Notes: a model not told the origin generated them from the sequence alone. DNA of 64,000 bases from Candidatus Flexifilum affinis (GCA_016713325.1 JADJPJ010000089.1:248001-312000); one strand, 5' to 3'. Shown: positions 32,629 to 45,246, counted from the first letter of the stretch. Made by a program: numbers and translations.

Positions 32629-34733
32629 ATGGGTGTGATAAGCAAACATCCCCGGTTCTTGGCATTCCTTCTGGTGTCGGCGCTCGGTCTGGCCCTGTTC
32701 TCGGCGCAGGAGCCGGCGGCGCATGCGCAGGATCTCGTCGACCCGCCAACCGTCACCATTTCGCAGGAACCTGTCGTGGTGGCGACGGCGACCACACCGC
32801 CCCTGTACGTTAGCTTCACCGAACCGTCCACGGCCATGAATGATCGAGCAAGCGTCCTGTCGATCGTCGGCGGTGGTTTCACGCAATCCTCGGCGGTACG
32901 GTTGGTGGGCTATGGGGTGCTCACGACGACGTTCGTCAACGCAGGTGCGCTCACGTCGGCGCTCCCGGCCGGTATTCCCCCTGGAACTTATGCGATCGAG
33001 ATCATCGATCCCGTCGGTGGGATCGCGACCGCGCCGGGATCACTCACCATCCTGGCCCCGACCGGCGTTCCCACTGCTATCTTTACCCTGAGCCCGCCGT
33101 TGCCGGAACCGACGCTGCTGCCAACGAATATGCCGCCGACGGTCGCCCCAGGTCAGCCGTCGCTGGTGGTGCGGAGCTTCACCTTCAGCCCGGACACAAT
33201 CGTGCCTGGCGATACGGTCTCCCTGCGCTTCGAGGTCGTCAACCAGGGCGACCGACCCGCGCTCGGCGTCTCTGCCTCTCTGGATGCCAGCGAACGGTTT
33301 GCGGCGTGGGGTGGACGGGCCAGCGTCACGCTGCCGGACCTGCCGGTAGGAGGTGCGGCCATCGTCACACTTCAGGTCGTGGCCGGGGCGACGACCGCCG
33401 CCGGCGCTAACGCCGTGCCCCTGACCTTCCGCTTCCGTGATTTCGAGGGCAAGACATACGAGAACAAGGCGTCGGTGAGCGTGATGGTCGAGGCGCAGAC
33501 CGACGTGCCGCGGGTGAGTCTGGCGCGCTACCGCATCGACCCAGCAAATCCCGCTGCTGGGACTCTGGTCGACGTCGAACTGCTGATCACCAACGTGGGC
33601 CGCCGCGCCGCGCAGCAGGCGTTCGTCCAGATCACCGGTGAAGATGGCGCGCTTCTTCCGGGCGAGCAGGGCGATACCTTCTCCCTGGGCGACATCGCGC
33701 CCGGTGCCAGTGTGGGGCTGACTGTTCCGATGGTGGTGCGCCAGCCCACCGGCGAGTCGGTGGTTTACGGCGCGCGCCCGCAGGCGATCAAGCTGTTCTG
33801 GCTGGACGGCGGCGACACCAAGGAGGCGACCGGTACCATCACTGTGAGTGTCGCGCCCCCACGCAGCGTGGAACCGCTTCTGCTGCTCTCGGAATATGCC
33901 GCCGATCCGACCGAAAGTGGCATCCTGCGGCCCGGCCAGCGGTTCAACCTGACTATCCATCTGGCCAACCGAGGCGCCGGCGATGCCTCAGAGATGCTGG
34001 TCACGTTCGACGAGGTCGCGCCCTCCCAGAGTGACAGCAGCGGAACCCCCTCGCCGGGCCAGTCAGGCGGGGGTGGGAGCGGCGTGTTCGCGACTCTCAA
34101 CACTGGCAGCACCATCTACCAGGACGCGCTGGATACCGGTGAAACCGCGATGTTTTCCCAGACTTTCATGGTGAGCGGCAACGCGTCGAGCGGCATCTAC
34201 AGTCAGCCGGTCACGGTGCGCTACCGGACGCGCGCAGGGGCCACCAAGACCGATACGTTCCGTGTTTCACTCATCGTGGAGGCCCTGCCGCGCATTCAGA
34301 CCCGGCTGACCGTGCCGCTGCCCGATCCTGCGGTGGTCGGAGAACCATTCCCGTCTCGCTGGAAGTGGAGAACTTCGGCACCAAAACGATCGATTTCACC
34401 GGCGTGCGCGTGACCGCCGATGGCGCGGAAATGATCGGCGGCGACGAGAACACGCTCGGCTCGATCAAGACGGAGAAGAAAGCCACGCTGGAGGCCATGT
34501 TCCTGCCATCTGCAGAAGGGGAAGTCCATCTGACCATTGAGCTCGACTATCGCAGCGATCTCAACGCGATCCGCACGCTGCGCTACAACTACACCGTCCA
34601 GGCGAAGCCGCCGGTCGAGACGGAGGTCCCGTTGGAGCCGGTCGTTGAGGCGACGCCGGAGGTCGTCAAGGAAGACACTCCTGATGACCTGATCGGACGG
34701 CTGCTGCTCGGCTTCTTCGGTCTGGGAGGCTAA
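32629..34733 (+). CDS. Exported CARDB/NPCBM-like protein of the MacB operon (frameshift near 34352)
   Basis: About 701 residues when one base is added at 34351-34354. The N terminus is a signal peptide or anchor (FLAFLLVSALGLALFSAQEP). Several Ig-like CARDB-type domains follow, with FTFSPDTIVPGDTVSLRFEV and VNQGDRPALG strands. The first frame ends in PDPAVVGEPFP, then garbled residues. The second frame picks up with VENFGTKTIDFTGV, as expected from repeats of the same kind, and ends with a hydrophobic stretch (LIGRLLLGFFGLGG). Its place between ABC ATPase and permease suggests an extracytoplasmic adaptor for the exporter. Adaptor role is inference. Confidence 0.7.
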
Positions 34734-34737
34734 CAGC

Positions 34738-36039
34738 GTGGCGACAGTCGGCCTTGACGAACTGGCCCGCCTGGCTGTCAGCAACCTGTTGCGGGCCAAG
34801 GCGCGCCTGTTCATGACGGCGGGCGGCGTCCTGGTGGGGACTGCCGCGGTCACCATTCTGATCGGCCTGACCATCGGCTTGCAGACGTCCGCCGAAGCCG
34901 GCATCGGCCAGAGTTCTGCGCTGCTCGACATCGAGGTCTATCCCAACTGGGGCATGGAGCCGAGCGCCAGCGGCGGAACCCCGCCGCAGCTCACGCCCCA
35001 GGCGGTGCGCGCCTTCTGGGCCATCGACGGAGTGCAGGTGGTCATCCCCATCGTCAGCCTGCGATCCTCGACCCTGATTCTCGACGATCTGTTCGGCGGC
35101 GGGCAGATCATGGGCATCGACCCTCGTCTGCTGCCGTACATGAATCTTCAGGCGGAACAGGGGACGATCTCGCTGGAAGAAGGGGAGATCGTCATGGGGG
35201 CGGAGGTTGCCCGGAACTTCTACGATCCCCAGTCCGAGACCTACGCTCCGATCGCCGTCGACGTGTTCACCACCCCGCCTGACCTGCAGCTCTGGGACAC
35301 GACTGGTGCGACTCGCGAAGTGGAGATGCGCGTCAGCGGCCTGCTCGCAGCGGGCGGCCGCTATGATTATGCCATTCTGATGAGCCTGGACAAGGTGCTG
35401 GAGTACAACGCCTGGATCACCGGCCAGCCGATCAACCCCGAGACGTTCGTCTTTGAGCAGGTGGTCGTGCGCGCGGCCAGCCGAGAGACCGCAACGGCCG
35501 TGTCCGAAGCCATCAAAGCCATGGGCTTTAGCGCGGGTGGCATTGGCGAATACCTCAACCAGATCAACGGTTTCTTCACCGCTATGCGCCTGGTGCTGGG
35601 TGGGGTGGGTGGTATCGCGCTGCTGGTCGCTGCCTTTGGCGTGGCCAACACCATGACGATGGCTATTCTGGAGCGCACGCGCGAGATCGGCCTGATGAAG
35701 GCGGTTGGCGCGCGTGACCGGGATATTCTGACCGTTTTCCTGATCGAGGCCGGGCTGGTCGGCCTGGTTGGCGGCGGCGCTGGCCTGACCGTCAGCTATG
35801 CAGTTGGCCAGCTCATCAACTCGGCCATCGCCAGTACGCCGACCGACCCGAACGCCATGAGCCCGCTTGGCTTTATCGGCGTGAACCCGGCGGCGCTCGG
35901 CAGCGGTCTGGTGCTGATTACACCCGAACTGGGATTGTTCACCCTGGCGCTGGCGACGTGCGTCGGATTGGGGGCAGGGGTGCTGCCGGCCCTTCGGGCT
36001 GCGCGGATGCTGACCGTCAACGCGCTGCGCACCGAGTAG
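34738..36039 (+). CDS. MacB/FtsX-type ABC transporter permease
   Basis: 433 residues beginning at GTG 34738. An N-terminal helix (FMTAGGVLVGTAAVTILIGL) is followed by a large extracytoplasmic MacB-type domain (about 60-270) and three C-terminal helices of the FtsX domain. VANTMTMAILERTREIGLMK and ARDRDILTVFLIEA are hallmarks. It pairs with the ATPase at 31860; together with the Yip1 and CARDB-like proteins they form one operon with short gaps. Substrate unknown; MacB-type systems use mechanotransmission on periplasmic or extracytoplasmic partners. Confidence 0.9.
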   Translation: MATVGLDELARLAVSNLLRAKARLFMTAGGVLVGTAAVTILIGLTIGLQTSAEAGIGQSSALLDIEVYPNWGMEPSASGGTPPQLTPQAVRAFWAIDGVQVVIPIVSLRSSTLILDDLFGGGQIMGIDPRLLPYMNLQAEQGTISLEEGEIVMGAEVARNFYDPQSETYAPIAVDVFTTPPDLQLWDTTGATREVEMRVSGLLAAGGRYDYAILMSLDKVLEYNAWITGQPINPETFVFEQVVVRAASRETATAVSEAIKAMGFSAGGIGEYLNQINGFFTAMRLVLGGVGGIALLVAAFGVANTMTMAILERTREIGLMKAVGARDRDILTVFLIEAGLVGLVGGGAGLTVSYAVGQLINSAIASTPTDPNAMSPLGFIGVNPAALGSGLVLITPELGLFTLALATCVGLGAGVLPALRAARMLTVNALRTE

Positions 36040-36061
36040 CGCGCCTGCATCATGCAACAAA

Positions 36062-36093
36062 AGGGGCGTGGTAATCGCGTACACCACACCCCT
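36062..36093. terminator. Hairpin between convergent operons
   Basis: AGGGGCGTGGT (36062-36072) pairs with ACCACACCCCT (36083-36093) with one mismatch. It lies between the stops at 36039 (plus) and 36126 (minus), with TCATTTCTC on the plus side and an A-run on the other, so it may work both ways. Confidence 0.55.
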
Positions 36094-36125
36094 CATTTCT
36101 CATCCCTCGTCTCTCATTACTGCTT

Positions 36126-36620
36126 CTAGACGATCGTCACCAGCGGCTTGTTCTGCTCGACGCTCTGCCCCTGGGCGATGTGGATCTTCTGCACCACACC
36201 GTCCTTCGGCGCTTTCAGTTCATTCTGCATCTTCATGCTTTCCAGAATGACGATCGTCTGTCCCTTGTGAACCTCGTTTCCTTCGTCCACCGGGATGGCG
36301 ACGATCAGACCTGGCATCGGCGCTTTCAGGATGACCTCGCCGTGCTCGCCAGCGATCTCCCCGCGCGTCTCGGCCAGCAGCAGGGCGCGCTCGTCCATCA
36401 CGGAGGCGGAGTAAAGACGTCCGCGCACCTGAACCTCGACCTCACCTTCGCGCTCCTCGACCAGCAGCTCATAGCTGTGGTTATCCATCAGGATGGAGTA
36501 GAGCGAGCCGGCCAGCGGCAGAAAATCCACCTCGCGGACACGGCCGTTGACGGTGACCGTGCCGGCACGGTCGATTTCAATCTCAAATTTCTTATCGTTG
36601 ATGATGGTCACGTATTTCAT
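36126..36620 (-). CDS. Biotin carboxyl carrier protein of acyl-CoA carboxylase
   Basis: 164 residues. The C-terminal biotinyl domain has the biotinylation motif ESMKMQNE, where the Lys receives biotin. The segment APMPGLIVAIPV precedes it as usual. The N-terminal part (FEIEIDRAGTVTVNGR) resembles the BT domain that docks carriers to the carboxylase. ATG at 36620 overlaps the biotin carboxylase stop (ATGA). It is the last gene of the operon that carries carboxyltransferase and biotin carboxylase, so it probably serves a propionyl- or acetyl-CoA carboxylase. Confidence 0.92.
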   Translation of the reverse strand: MKYVTIINDKKFEIEIDRAGTVTVNGRVREVDFLPLAGSLYSILMDNHSYELLVEEREGEVEVQVRGRLYSASVMDERALLLAETRGEIAGEHGEVILKAPMPGLIVAIPVDEGNEVHKGQTIVILESMKMQNELKAPKDGVVQKIHIAQGQSVEQNKPLVTIV

Positions 36621-38146
36621 CGCTGCATCCGTTCCCAGCGGCTCAGCCACTTCCAGTTGCTTGTATCGCGTTCGTTGCGGATGACCACCTGAGACGCCAA
36701 CTGCCGGTTGCGATGCGCCACCAGCGCGGCCGCGATGGCCGCCGTCTCGGTCTCTTCCTCGCTCGCCTCTTCTTCAAGAGTGGTCATGCTGAAGCGTTCC
36801 TCGACGAATTTGTTGTCGAAGCGCCCGGCGATGAAGCTGAAACTGCTGAGCAGATTCTGGTGGAAGGCCACATTGTGCTTGACCCCCATGATCGTGAACT
36901 CTTCCAGGGCGCGGCGCATGCGCAGCATGGCCTCGGCGCGGTCGTCGCCCCAGGTGATGAGCTTGGCGATCATGCTGTCGTAGTAGGGCGTGATGGTGTA
37001 GCCGGCGTACACGCCGCTGTCCACGCGCACGCCGGGGCCGGTCGGGGTGATCAGCGTGCTGATCGTGCCGACGGACGGCAGGAAGTTGTTGTACGGGTCT
37101 TCGGCGTTGATGCGGCATTCCATCGCCCAGCCTTTGGGTTCCAGGATGCTTTCGGTGAGGCCCATCCGCCGGCCGCGCGCGATGCGGATCTGCTCGGCGA
37201 CCAGGTCCACGCCGGTCACCAGTTCGGTCACCGGGTGCTCGACCTGGAGGCGGGTGTTCATTTCCAGGAAGTAGAAATTCTTGTCCTTGTCGACCAGACA
37301 CTCGATGGTCCCGGCGTTGACGTAGCCGACGGACTGCGCGGCGGCGATGGCCATCTCGCCCATGCGCCGGCGCAGGTCGCTGTCCACGAAGGGGCTCGGC
37401 GCTTCTTCTACCAGCTTCTGGTGCCTGCGCTGGATCGAGCACTCGCGCTCGCCCAGGTGGACGGTGTTGCCGTGCATGTCGGCCAGGATCTGAATCTCGA
37501 TGTGACGCGCACCTTGGATCAGCTTTTCGATGTAGACGCGGCCGTCGCCAAAGGCGCTTTCCGCTTCACGTCGAGCCATTTGCAGGGCCTGGGGCAGGTC
37601 GGATAGCTGGGTGACCGCGCGCATGCCCTTGCCGCCGCCGCCGGCAGCGGCCTTGACCATCAGCGGCACGCCGATCTTCTCGGCCACGGCCAGCAGATCG
37701 TCGTCGTGCAGGCCGGGCTCGGTGCCGGGCACGACCGGGACGTTGGCGCGCTTGACGGTTTCGCGAGCCGTCTGTTTGTCACCCATGGTGGCGATGGCGC
37801 TGGCGGGCGGGCCGATGAAGATCAGGCCGGCGTCGGCGACCGCACCGGCGAACCACTCGCGCTCGGAGAGGAAGCCGTAGCCGGGGTGAATGGCGTCGGC
37901 ATCGGTCTTACGCGCGGCGTCGATGATGCGGTCGCCCAGCAGGTAGCTTTCGCGTGGCGGTGGCGGCCCGATGTAGACCGCTTCGTCGGCATAGCGAACA
38001 TGCAGCGCCGTGCGGTCGGCGTCGGAATAGACCGCCACCGTCTTGATGCCGAGGTCGCGACAGGCACGGATCACGCGCACGGCGATCTCGCCCCGGTTGG
38101 CGATGAGAATCTTGCGTATGTCGGTTCTGCTCTGGTCAGCAACCAT
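36617..38146 (-). CDS. accC: Acyl-CoA carboxylase biotin carboxylase subunit
   Basis: 509 residues. It carboxylates biotin with ATP and bicarbonate. The start KILIANRGEIAVRVIRACRD is typical, as are VDKDKNFYFLEMNTRLQVEHP and ELVTGVDLV of the ATP-grasp domain. The Gly-rich loop is AAAGGGGKGM. The last 50 residues are an unusual extension compared with plain AccC (about 450). ATG at 38146 has GAGGAGGAC upstream. Carboxyltransferase precedes it by 15 bases and BCCP follows with overlap. Confidence 0.95.
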   Translation of the reverse strand: MVADQSRTDIRKILIANRGEIAVRVIRACRDLGIKTVAVYSDADRTALHVRYADEAVYIGPPPPRESYLLGDRIIDAARKTDADAIHPGYGFLSEREWFAGAVADAGLIFIGPPASAIATMGDKQTARETVKRANVPVVPGTEPGLHDDDLLAVAEKIGVPLMVKAAAGGGGKGMRAVTQLSDLPQALQMARREAESAFGDGRVYIEKLIQGARHIEIQILADMHGNTVHLGERECSIQRRHQKLVEEAPSPFVDSDLRRRMGEMAIAAAQSVGYVNAGTIECLVDKDKNFYFLEMNTRLQVEHPVTELVTGVDLVAEQIRIARGRRMGLTESILEPKGWAMECRINAEDPYNNFLPSVGTISTLITPTGPGVRVDSGVYAGYTITPYYDSMIAKLITWGDDRAEAMLRMRRALEEFTIMGVKHNVAFHQNLLSSFSFIAGRFDNKFVEERFSMTTLEEEASEEETETAAIAAALVAHRNRQLASQVVIRNERDTSNWKWLSRWERMQR

Positions 38147-38161
38147 GTCGTCCTCCTCGCA

Positions 38162-39721
38162 TTACAGCGGCATGTTGCCGTGCTTCTTCGGCGGGTTGCT
38201 GTCGCGCTTGTTCTGGAAGACCTCCAGACCGTTGATCAGTCGGGCGCGCGTGTCGCTCGGGACGATGACGTCGTCGATGTAACCACGTTCGGCGGCGATG
38301 TAGGGGTTGGCCAGCCGCTGGCGGTATTCGTCCGCGAGCTGCTTCTTGAGCGCCACCGGATCTTCCGCGTTCTGAAGCTGGCGTCGGTAGATGATCTCGA
38401 CCGCGCCCTCCGGTCCCATGACGGCGATCTCAGCTGTTGGCCAGGCCAGGTTGAGGTCACCGCGGATGTGCTTGCTGCTCATGACGCAGTAGGCGCCGCC
38501 ATAGCTCTTGCGCACCGTGACAGTCAGCTTGGGCACCGTCGCCTCGCAGTAGGCATAGAGCAGCTTGGCACCCGCGCGGATGATGCCATTGTGCTCCTGC
38601 GACACGCCGGGCAGGTAGCCGGGTACGTCTACAAAGGTGATGAGCGGAATGTTGAAGCAGTCGCAGAAGCGGATGAAGCGCGCGGCCTTCTCGCTGGCCT
38701 CGATATCCAGCACGCCGGCAAGCACCATCGGTTGGTTGGCGACGATGCCGACGCTGTGCCCGCCGAGCCGGGCAAAGCCGACGACAATATTGGCGGCGTG
38801 GTCGGGCTGGATCTCGTAGAAGATGCCCTCATCGACGACCCGGTGGACGATCTCTTTCATGTCGTAAGGTTTATTCGGGTTTTCCGGCACAATGGCGTCG
38901 AGTCCGATGTCGGCGCGCAGCGGGTCGTCCTTGGTGGCCAGGAAGGGCGGGTCTTCCATGTTGTTCTGCGGCAGATAGCTGAACATCTCGCGCACCAGGA
39001 GCAGTGTCTGGCTTTCGGTATTGCCGACCACATGGCACACGCCGCTTTTGACCGCGTGCACGGACGCGCCGCCGAGTCCTTCGTGGTCCACCTCTTCGTG
39101 GGTGACCTGCTTCACGACATCGGGGCCGGTGATATACATATAACTGGTGTCTTTGACCATAAAGATGAAATCAGTCAGGGCCGGGCTGTAGACCGCGCCG
39201 CCGGCGCAGGGGCCCATGATCACGCTGATCTGGGGGATGACGCCGCTGGCCAGCGTGTTACGCAGGAAAATGTCGGCATAGCCGCCCAGGCTCATCACGC
39301 CTTCCTGGATGCGCGCGCCGCCGCTGTCGTTCAGGCCGATCAGCGGCGCACCGACCTTCATGGCGGCTTCCATCACCTTGCAGATTTTCTCGGCATGGAC
39401 TTCGCTCAGGCTGCCGCCCAGGACGGTGAAATCCTGTGAATAGACGTACACCAGACGCCCGTTGATCGTGCCCCAACCCGTCACGACGCTGTCGCCGGGG
39501 AAGTCGGACTGGTCGAGGCCGAAGTCGCGCGAGCGATGCTTGACAAAGGCGTCCAGTTCGCGAAAGCTGCCGGGGTCGAGCAGGATGTCGAGGCGTTCGT
39601 AAGCGGTATTGCGCCCGGCATCGTGCTGCCGCTGGACGCGCTCCGGGCCACCACCGGCATGGCTTTTGGCGCGCATCGCGCGGAGTTGTTCAATCTTCGC
39701 GTTGTGTCCGTTTGTGGTCAT
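38162..39721 (-). CDS. Acyl-CoA (propionyl-CoA) carboxylase carboxyltransferase subunit
   Basis: 519 residues, usual length for propionyl-CoA carboxylase beta. It transfers CO2 from carboxybiotin to an acyl-CoA. Motifs are [54 protein letters not shown] and [23 protein letters not shown] at 39721 is chosen for its GGAGAAAA site; the longer reading runs through the upstream gene. That gene overlaps it by four bases. Propionyl-CoA preference is likely from the length and operon, not proven. Confidence 0.93.
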   Translation of the reverse strand: MTTNGHNAKIEQLRAMRAKSHAGGGPERVQRQHDAGRNTAYERLDILLDPGSFRELDAFVKHRSRDFGLDQSDFPGDSVVTGWGTINGRLVYVYSQDFTVLGGSLSEVHAEKICKVMEAAMKVGAPLIGLNDSGGARIQEGVMSLGGYADIFLRNTLASGVIPQISVIMGPCAGGAVYSPALTDFIFMVKDTSYMYITGPDVVKQVTHEEVDHEGLGGASVHAVKSGVCHVVGNTESQTLLLVREMFSYLPQNNMEDPPFLATKDDPLRADIGLDAIVPENPNKPYDMKEIVHRVVDEGIFYEIQPDHAANIVVGFARLGGHSVGIVANQPMVLAGVLDIEASEKAARFIRFCDCFNIPLITFVDVPGYLPGVSQEHNGIIRAGAKLLYAYCEATVPKLTVTVRKSYGGAYCVMSSKHIRGDLNLAWPTAEIAVMGPEGAVEIIYRRQLQNAEDPVALKKQLADEYRQRLANPYIAAERGYIDDVIVPSDTRARLINGLEVFQNKRDSNPPKKHGNMPL

Positions 39722-40149
39722 AGAGTTTTCTCCATCTGCCGCGTCCCTGCTTGCCTTCGCCAGAGCGCTGGACGCCGATCCGTAATCCACAGCGAAACTG
39801 TCAACAGCACTGCCACGGCTACCAGGGCAGGCAGTCGTCCCCGATCGTAATCTGCCTGCGCAAAGAGGAACAACCGAATCACAGTGTAATCGACAAACAG
39901 CACGCACAGCCAGAAGCCCAGGCGAAGCGCCCCGGGTTTCCCCTGGCCCAGACGCAGTGCGCCGGCGGCAAAAGCCGCGGCCCAGGCCGCGCCGGCGATC
40001 AGTTCGATCGCCGCCGGCGGATTGTCGGGCGGCGGCGTTCCTATGGCGCGGGCCGCTGCGCTCGCCTGAACGAGAGTCATCGCCAGGCAGACAAGCAGGA
40101 GCACCCACCGCGCCCGCGTTTGCCAGGCTGTGTGCTGCTGTGCATTCAT
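39718..40149 (-). CDS. Small membrane protein at the head of the carboxylase operon
   Basis: 143 residues with four hydrophobic helices: [50 protein letters not shown] and [14 protein letters not shown]. The cytoplasmic ends are Arg-rich. Its TGA overlaps the carboxyltransferase ATG, so the two are translationally coupled. No family is recognised; it may just be cotranscribed. Confidence 0.7.
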   Translation of the reverse strand: MNAQQHTAWQTRARWVLLLVCLAMTLVQASAAARAIGTPPPDNPPAAIELIAGAAWAAAFAAGALRLGQGKPGALRLGFWLCVLFVDYTVIRLFLFAQADYDRGRLPALVAVAVLLTVSLWITDRRPALWRRQAGTRQMEKTL

Positions 40150-40229
40150 GCGTGCAGAGTATAGGCAGAAATCGCGGCTATTGCACCCCCATGTCCTTAC
40201 GGGCTGCGTGTTGCGCCTCTGTAAGATCG

Positions 40230-41783
<1,554 letters not shown>

Positions 41784-42028
41784 AAGAGTTCCAACAAGTA
41801 TTGTGATGGTTTGACGAAGACGCAGATGCTACACCCTGATATTGTAGACGGATTGGCAGAAGCAGTGCACGTCAATTTGTGCGGAAACATTGGGCCCTTT
41901 TCCACAGGGAATGCGCCCGTGATCTATCGCTCGACGCGCGCCGCCTACCACAATCGACTCTGATCAGAGCATGAAGTGGGGTGTAAAATGGCGATGCTAA
42001 CCTCCAGGAGACTGTCAGACAACTGCAC

Positions 42029-42892
42029 ATGACCGACACCCGCTGGACGAGTTTTGATCTCATCTTCTTCGACTGCGACAGCACCCTGAGCGCCCTCGAA
42101 GGCATCGACGAGCTGGCGCGCTTCAAGGGCAAGGAATGGCGCGTCTCCGTCCTGACCCAGAAGGCCATGGACGGGGATCTGGACCTGCGTGACGTGTACG
42201 GCAAGCGCTTGGCGGCCATTCGCCCTACGCGCGGCCAGTTGAAAGCCATCGAGCAGCGCTACTATGAGACGATGGTGCCGGATACGGCGGCGGTGCTGGC
42301 CGCACTCCGCTTTCTGAACAAACACGTCTTCATCGTCAGCGGCGGCCTGGCCGACCCGGTGCGCGGCTTTGGCGCGCGCCTGGGCGTCCCGGCGGACCGC
42401 ATCCGGGCGGTCGATCTGGAATACAACGAACTGGCCGGTGAGTGGTGGCGCTATCACGAACCCTGGACCCAGCTCGGCCAGACGTATTTTGGTTATGAAG
42501 AAGGCCCCCTGACGGTATCGAGCGGCAAGCCGCAGATCGTCCGCGAACTTGCCGGCAGCTTGCCGGGCCGTCGCATGATGATCGGCGACGGCATGAGCGA
42601 CCTGGCCGCCAGGGATGTGGTCGACCTGTTCGTCGGCTTCGGCGGGGTGGTCAGCCGGGCCAAGGTCCGCGATGGGTCCGAGGCCTTCGTCAAGGTCAAT
42701 TCGCTCGCGCCCATCCTGCCGCTGGCGGTGGGCATGCGCGGCGCTGTGCGGCTGCTGGGCACGCCCCATCAGCCGATTCTGGAGCGCGGACTGGAGCTGG
42801 CGCTGGACGCCGACTGCATGTTGCTGCGTCAGGAACTCCAGGAAGCTTTCATTGAAGAATTCGCGCCGCTCATCAGCGGCAGCCGGGAGTAA
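42029..42892 (+). CDS. serB: HAD-family phosphoserine phosphatase-like protein
   Basis: 287 residues. The HAD motif I is FFDCDSTLSALEGIDELARF, with the nucleophile Asp of DCDST. Motif II is VFIVSGGLADPV, the Lys lies in SSGKPQ and motif III is MIGDGMSDLAA. The Glu in EGID and the cap resemble phosphoserine phosphatase. A HAD gene and serA follow on the same strand, supporting serine synthesis. The last 60 residues go beyond the core family. TAAAAT occurs about 55 bases upstream. Confidence 0.8.
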   Translation: MTDTRWTSFDLIFFDCDSTLSALEGIDELARFKGKEWRVSVLTQKAMDGDLDLRDVYGKRLAAIRPTRGQLKAIEQRYYETMVPDTAAVLAALRFLNKHVFIVSGGLADPVRGFGARLGVPADRIRAVDLEYNELAGEWWRYHEPWTQLGQTYFGYEEGPLTVSSGKPQIVRELAGSLPGRRMMIGDGMSDLAARDVVDLFVGFGGVVSRAKVRDGSEAFVKVNSLAPILPLAVGMRGAVRLLGTPHQPILERGLELALDADCMLLRQELQEAFIEEFAPLISGSRE

Positions 42893-42901
42893 GACAAATC
42901 T

Positions 42902-43585
42902 ATGAAGCCCATCCAGTTTTGCCCGCAGGCGGTGATCTTTGACATGGACGGCCTGCTCGTCGACAGCGAGCCGGTCTGGGCAGAGGTCGAAGACACGATG
43001 CTCAGCGCACGCCGTGTCACCTTGACACATGAGGTGCGCCAGAAGTACATCGGCATGCGCATGACCGATTTCTGGCGCGGTCTGCACGAGAACTACCGGT
43101 TGAGCGAGCCGGTTGAAAACCTGATTGCCGAGGCGATCACCGGGATGGTGCGCCGCGTCGGCATCGAAGCCGCCCCGCGCCCCGGCGCTCTCGAACTGAT
43201 CGAGTTCATCACCGAGCAGGGGATTCCCTGCGCCATTGCTTCCAGTTCTCCTATGGCGGTCATCGATACGGTGGTCGAGGCGCGTGGCTGGGGCGGTATC
43301 TTCACGATGCGTGTCTCTGGCGATGACGTGAAGCACGGCAAGCCGGCCCCGGATATCTACCTGGAAGCCGCGCGACGGCTGGGAGCGCCCCCGGAAGCGT
43401 GTCTGGCGCTTGAAGACAGTCTGAACGGCACACGCGCTGCTGTTGCCGCCCGGATGGTCACTATCGCCGTGCCCGATCTGGCGCACACGACGGCGGACGC
43501 GTTTCATGGCGTGACTGACTTCATCTATCCCAGTCTGCACGAGGTCCGCGCCGCGCTGGAGGAGTGCGACTTTGCCGCCCTATGA
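42902..43585 (+). CDS. HAD-IA family hydrolase, sugar-phosphatase-like
   Basis: 227 residues. Motif I is VIFDMDGLLVDSEPVW, motif II ASSSPMAVIDTV, and KHGKPAPDIYLEAA with LALEDSLNGTRAAVAA completes the site. This pattern matches hexitol/2-deoxyglucose-6-phosphate phosphatases and beta-phosphoglucomutase-like enzymes. It starts nine bases after serB and overlaps the start of serA by 14 bases, so the three are probably cotranscribed. Substrate unknown. Confidence 0.85.
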   Translation: MKPIQFCPQAVIFDMDGLLVDSEPVWAEVEDTMLSARRVTLTHEVRQKYIGMRMTDFWRGLHENYRLSEPVENLIAEAITGMVRRVGIEAAPRPGALELIEFITEQGIPCAIASSSPMAVIDTVVEARGWGGIFTMRVSGDDVKHGKPAPDIYLEAARRLGAPPEACLALEDSLNGTRAAVAARMVTIAVPDLAHTTADAFHGVTDFIYPSLHEVRAALEECDFAAL

Positions 43586-45171
43586 GATCATTGTCGCCAC
43601 CGACATGACCGAAGAGGGGCTGAATCTGCTGCGCGGCGAAGACGACGTCGTCGTGCGTTGCGTTCCGCCCCAGATGAGCGCCCTGCGCGAGGCGCTGGCG
43701 GCGGCGCACGCCGTTATCGTCCGTGACGACGTGGTCATCGATGCGGCGCTGCTGGCCGCAGCGCCGGCACTTCGAGTCGTCGGACGCATGGGCGCCAGCC
43801 TGAACGGCATCGACATCGACGCCGCCTCGTCACGCGGCATCATCGTCATGAATACGCCGGGCGTGAGCGCGGTGGCTGCTGGTGAACACACGGTCGCGCT
43901 GATCCTCGGCCTGGCGCGACGTCTGGTGGGACTGCACAGCAGCCTGGCGGCAGGCGAGTGGCTGGAAGGCCCGGCGCGCATCCCCGGCGTACAGCTTCAG
44001 GGGAAGACTCTCGGCATCGTCGGCTTTGGCCGGGTTGGACGCGTCGTAGCCGACCGCTGCCTGTCCTTCGGAATGCATGTCCTGGCCTGCGACCCGTACA
44101 TCAGCGAGGAGCAGATCGTCGACCGCCGTGTGCACCTGGTCGGTGTGCGCGAACTGCTCACCAAAAGCGATTTCGTCACCTTGCACGTGCCTTCCACGCG
44201 CGAGACACGCGGCCTGTTCGACGCCAAGCTTCTTCGCCAGATGAAGCGGGGCGCCCGGCTGATCAACACTTCTTATGGCGCGGTGCTCGATGAAACGGCG
44301 CTGGGCGAGGCGCTGCAGGACGGCCATCTGGCCGGCGCGGCGCTCGATGTGTATGCAGCGGAACCGCCGAACGGCAACCCGCTGATCGGGCTTCCCAACG
44401 TGCTGCACACGCCGCACGTTGCCGAGAATACCGTCGAGGCGGTCCAGGACCTGTCGCTCCAGATCGCGGCGCAGGTCATCGACGCCCTGCGCGACGAGGA
44501 TTACCGCAACGTCGTCAATCTGCCGTTCCTGCCGGGCGTCGAATACGAGACGGTGCGCCCTTACCTGCGGCTGGCCGAGCGTATCGGCGCGGTGTTCGAC
44601 CTGCTGGCGCGCAGCCCGGTGCGGCGGATGGCCGTCGAAGTCCGCGGGGAGGAGATGGAAGGTCTGGTCAAGCCGCTGACGGTGGCGCTGCTCAAGGGCG
44701 TGCTGGGGGCGGCTCTCGGCGAGGTCCGTCAACTACATTAACGCGCCGCTGCTGGCCAACGAGCGCGGAATCGTCGTGACGCGCGCCAAGGGCATGAACA
44801 CCGCCGAGTACACCAGCCTGATCTCCTGCCGCTTCACGCTGGAGGATGGCGAGCCGATCACCATTTCCGGCACGCTGCTCGACCGTCGCGAGGCGCGTGT
44901 GGTGCAGATCAACGATTACCATCTCGACTTCTTGCCGGAAGGCAACCTGTTGATCATGGGCAGCATCGACCACCCCGGCGTGATCGGCAAGACTGGCACC
45001 TTGATGGCCGACAACGGCATCAACATCGCCACCTGGCAGACGGGACGGGCCACACCTGGCGGCAATACGCTGACCGTGCTCACCCTGGACGAGCCGCTGC
45101 CCGAGTCGGTCCTTGAGGAACTGCGCGCGCTGGACTTCGTCCGTCACGCGCATCAGATCGAACTGCGCTGA
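43572..45171 (+). CDS. serA: D-3-phosphoglycerate dehydrogenase (frameshift near 44722)
   Basis: First step of serine synthesis, oxidation of 3-phosphoglycerate. NAD-binding motif GIVGFGRVGRVVADR, catalytic Arg in INTSYGAVLDE, and the His in LPNVLHTPHVAENT mark the catalytic part. An extra G in 44721-44724 breaks the frame after GVLGAALGE. The next frame carries SVNYINAPLLANERGI (intervening domain) and a C-terminal ACT domain (LLIMGSIDHPGVIGKTGTL) that senses serine. Rebuilt length is about 533, normal for long SerA. Start is a TTG with GGAGGAG, 14 bases inside the HAD gene. Confidence 0.9.
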
Positions 45172-45246
45172 GCGCATCATTGTTCAACCCGGAAGACCCT
45201 CGCGAAGTATTGAAGACAGACTTCGTTATTGCGGCGGGAGAACCTG

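Noticed and set aside
37706..39439. 577-codon plus-strand ORF across the carboxylase genes
   Set aside because: His/Val/Asp-rich antisense shadow of biotin carboxylase and carboxyltransferase.
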